Shown here: one piece after another, positions 18,810-20,140 of the stretch
How positions within the stretch are numbered: the first letter of the stretch is position 1
Layout of the letters: the number at the start of each line of letters is the position of its first letter
Source of the DNA: a virus
Reading direction: 5' to 3' (one strand)
Virus record (IMG/VR): IMGVR_UViG_3300036045_000070
Location: 1-20,140 of that record
Length of the DNA: 20,140 nucleotides
Made by a program: the position numbers and the translations under genes
Notes under the pieces: model-generated
What the model was told of the DNA's origin: nothing
The model's input: only the letters and a program-made list of their open reading frames with translations
The model's database searches: none

Positions 18810-19204
18810 ACAGCATGAGCTTCGACCAGCTCGTTCCTTCCAATTCCAAGTACCTGAGCAAGGACGACGTCGGCGAGGACGGCGTGATCCTCACGATCAA
18901 GGGCTTTCGCGTCGAGACCTTGAAGAACGACGACGGCGACGAGGACAAGACCGTCATGTACTTCGAGGAGGACTACAAGCCGATGGTTCTGAATCGCACC
19001 AATGCGCAGCTCGTCGGTGCTGCGACTGGGGCCAAGACCGCAGGAGAGGCGCGAGGCAAGCAAGTGGTCGTATACAACGACATCACCGTGTCCTTCGGCG
19101 GCAAGGTCACGGGCGGACTGCGCATCAAGAAAGTCGCTGGCCAGCCGCGAGCGGCCGTGCGCGCGCCGGCACACGAGGATCTGAACGATCGAGTGCCGTT
19201 CTGA
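18800..19204 (+). CDS. SSB-like phage recombination-module protein
   Basis: The 134-residue protein starts MDLNSMSFDQLVPSNSKYLS. A central beta-rich region ('GVILTIKGFRVETL', 'KTVMYFEEDYKPMVLNR', 'ARGKQVVVYNDITVSFGG', 'GGLRIKKV') fits an OB-fold-like barrel, and the last residues 'HEDLNDRVPF' end like the acidic Pro-Phe tip of single-strand-binding proteins. Such proteins occur beside phage exonucleases in recombination modules, protecting or annealing single strands. The next gene is a nuclease (TGATG junction at 19202-19206), which supports the pairing. I have not matched it to a named SSB family; it may be a structural analogue. Confidence 0.65.
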   Translation: MDLNSMSFDQLVPSNSKYLSKDDVGEDGVILTIKGFRVETLKNDDGDEDKTVMYFEEDYKPMVLNRTNAQLVGAATGAKTAGEARGKQVVVYNDITVSFGGKVTGGLRIKKVAGQPRAAVRAPAHEDLNDRVPF

Positions 19205-19881
19205 TGGGACGGCCAAGTCAGGGCTACTACAACATTCGGGGAGATAAACTCCCCGGTGTCACCACAATTTGCGGCATCGTGAAGGACTCCGGCCCACTCA
19301 CGATGTGGGCCTACAAAACCGGGCGTGAGCACGAACGGCTCGTTGCACAAGGCAAGCCCGCACCGAAGCATCTGTACGACGTCGTGGATCGCGCCGCGCA
19401 GATCGGCACGCTCGCACACGCCTGTTGCGAAGCCGACATCAGCGGACAGCCGCTGCCCGACATTCCCGAGGATCAGCGCGGGCCGGTGATGCAGGCATTC
19501 GGGCAGTACCAGGCGTGGAAAGCACAGACGCGACTCAGCATCGTCGCCTGTGAAGTCCCGCTGGTCAGCGAGGCCCATCAGTTCGGTGGCACGCTCGATT
19601 TCGTGTGCGAGATCGACGGCGTGCTCTGTCTCGGGGACTTCAAGACGTCCGGGGCCGTGTATCCGGAAATGCTCATGCAGCTCGCGGCGTACCGCGTGCT
19701 GTGGAACGAGAATCACCCGGAACGTCCCATCACCGGACCCAGTCACCTGCTGCGTATCAGCAAGGATGCGCCGGACTTTGCACACCACAGTTACGGTGAG
19801 CTGTCGGACGCGTGGGAAATGTTCCTGCTCGCGCGGCGGGTGTACGACCTGTCAGCGCGACTCAAGAAGCGAGCGGCCTGA
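19204..19881 (+). CDS. PD-(D/E)XK nuclease, RecB/Cas4-like
   Basis: The 225-residue protein starts MGRPSQGYYNIRGDKLPGVT. The motifs are those of the PDDEXK_1 type: 'AAQIGTLAH' with His72, Glu117 ('CEVPL'), 'GGTLDFVCEIDG' with Asp132, 'LGDFKTS' with Asp145-x-Lys147, and 'MQLAAYR' with Gln159 and Tyr163. The core is complete, so activity as a metal-dependent DNA exonuclease is likely, processing DNA ends together with the SSB-like protein. There is no Cys cluster of the iron-sulfur Cas4 kind in the C-terminus. Junctions of the TGATG type link it to both neighbours. It takes the place of lambda Exo in the recombination module. Confidence 0.85.
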   Translation: MGRPSQGYYNIRGDKLPGVTTICGIVKDSGPLTMWAYKTGREHERLVAQGKPAPKHLYDVVDRAAQIGTLAHACCEADISGQPLPDIPEDQRGPVMQAFGQYQAWKAQTRLSIVACEVPLVSEAHQFGGTLDFVCEIDGVLCLGDFKTSGAVYPEMLMQLAAYRVLWNENHPERPITGPSHLLRISKDAPDFAHHSYGELSDAWEMFLLARRVYDLSARLKKRAA

Positions 19882-20140
19882 TGCGCGCGTGGCTTACGCG
19901 CACACTCGCGGGCTGCATCCCGGCCGACGCCGACAGCGCGGCCGTGCTCAAGCGCATTCCCGTCGGCACGACATTCGAGACGGACGTCATCACGAAGCAG
20001 TCGCGCTCCACTGCTTTCCACCGTCGCTACTGGCTGCTCGTCTCGCAGCTTGCTGCGCACGTCGACCACGTGACGATCGACTCGGGCGTCACGCTGCCGG
20101 TTCGCTGTGCCGAGGACATGCACGTCGCGCTCAAGTACCT
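19881..20140 (+). CDS. DUF1367-like phage protein, partial (3' end beyond window)
   Basis: The ATG at 19881 shares its A with the nuclease stop (TGATG) and the frame runs past the window's end. The visible 86 residues begin MRAWLTRTLAGCIPADADSA and include 'LKRIPVGTTFETDVI' and 'STAFHRRYWLLVSQLAAHVD', the N-terminal pattern of DUF1367-type phage proteins (a start resembling LTRTLxGxxPADxxSA, then a His/Arg helix). These occur in recombination or nin regions of temperate phages; their activity is unknown to me. Identity is tentative since the C-terminal part is missing. Confidence 0.6.
   Translation, partial: MRAWLTRTLAGCIPADADSAAVLKRIPVGTTFETDVITKQSRSTAFHRRYWLLVSQLAAHVDHVTIDSGVTLPVRCAEDMHVALKY

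Noticed and set aside
1-20140. tRNA, rRNA, integrase, att site or insertion sequence
   Set aside because: No cloverleaf-like sequence, tyrosine/serine recombinase motif, transposase or flanking duplication was recognised on either strand.

Overview
The window is one continuous piece of a GC-rich, tailed, temperate-type phage genome or prophage. The host is probably a high-GC proteobacterium; this is inferred from base composition and from the type of phage proteins, not from any host marker. No integrase, attachment site, tRNA or chromosomal gene is present, so integrated and free phage cannot be told apart. Almost every cistron touches its neighbour through ATGA, GTGA, TGATG or TAATG junctions, and many genes are shorter than 100 codons.

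The layout is lambda-like around a divergent switch near 16.2 kb. A Cro-like gene (leftward, 15953-16177) and a short CI-like repressor (rightward, 16253-16675) share a 75-bp operator region. Leftward from cro the order is: a ribbon-helix-helix protein, an O-like replication protein whose gene holds five 10-bp tandem repeats (candidate origin), a primase zinc-finger protein, a RecA/DnaB-fold helicase, then a nin-like run of tiny genes (HTH, zinc ribbon, Cys-rich protein, VRR-NUC-like nuclease, a 36-residue membrane protein). This run ends in an antiterminator-Q-like protein (11813-12223).

After the Q-like gene comes a gap with a strong leftward terminator, then the late genes. They start with a surface and glycan block: an FN3-like protein, an 898-residue FN3/glycoside-hydrolase-like protein, a beta-helix lyase-like protein with a signal peptide, and several beta-rich structural proteins including one with seven Trp-x3-Trp repeats. 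The packaging genes follow: a putative small terminase, a TerL of PBSX/Terminase_3 type, a P22-like portal, and a structural protein cut by the left edge. Two more leftward terminators lie inside the late region, which fits Q-type antitermination.

Rightward from cI lies a small secreted Cys-rich protein of lower GC (a likely moron). A promoter region follows carrying two further copies of the switch operator, as an inverted repeat around 17045. A rightward early operon then runs to the window's end: an unknown protein, a protein with fifteen 12-bp coding repeats, four tiny overlapping genes, an SSB-like protein with an acidic/PF tail, a PD-(D/E)XK RecB/Cas4-like nuclease, and the start of a DUF1367-like gene. 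The most distinctive parts are the glycan-active pair at the head of the late operon, the Trp-repeat protein, the operator set shared by three promoters, and the iteron-like repeats in the replication gene.
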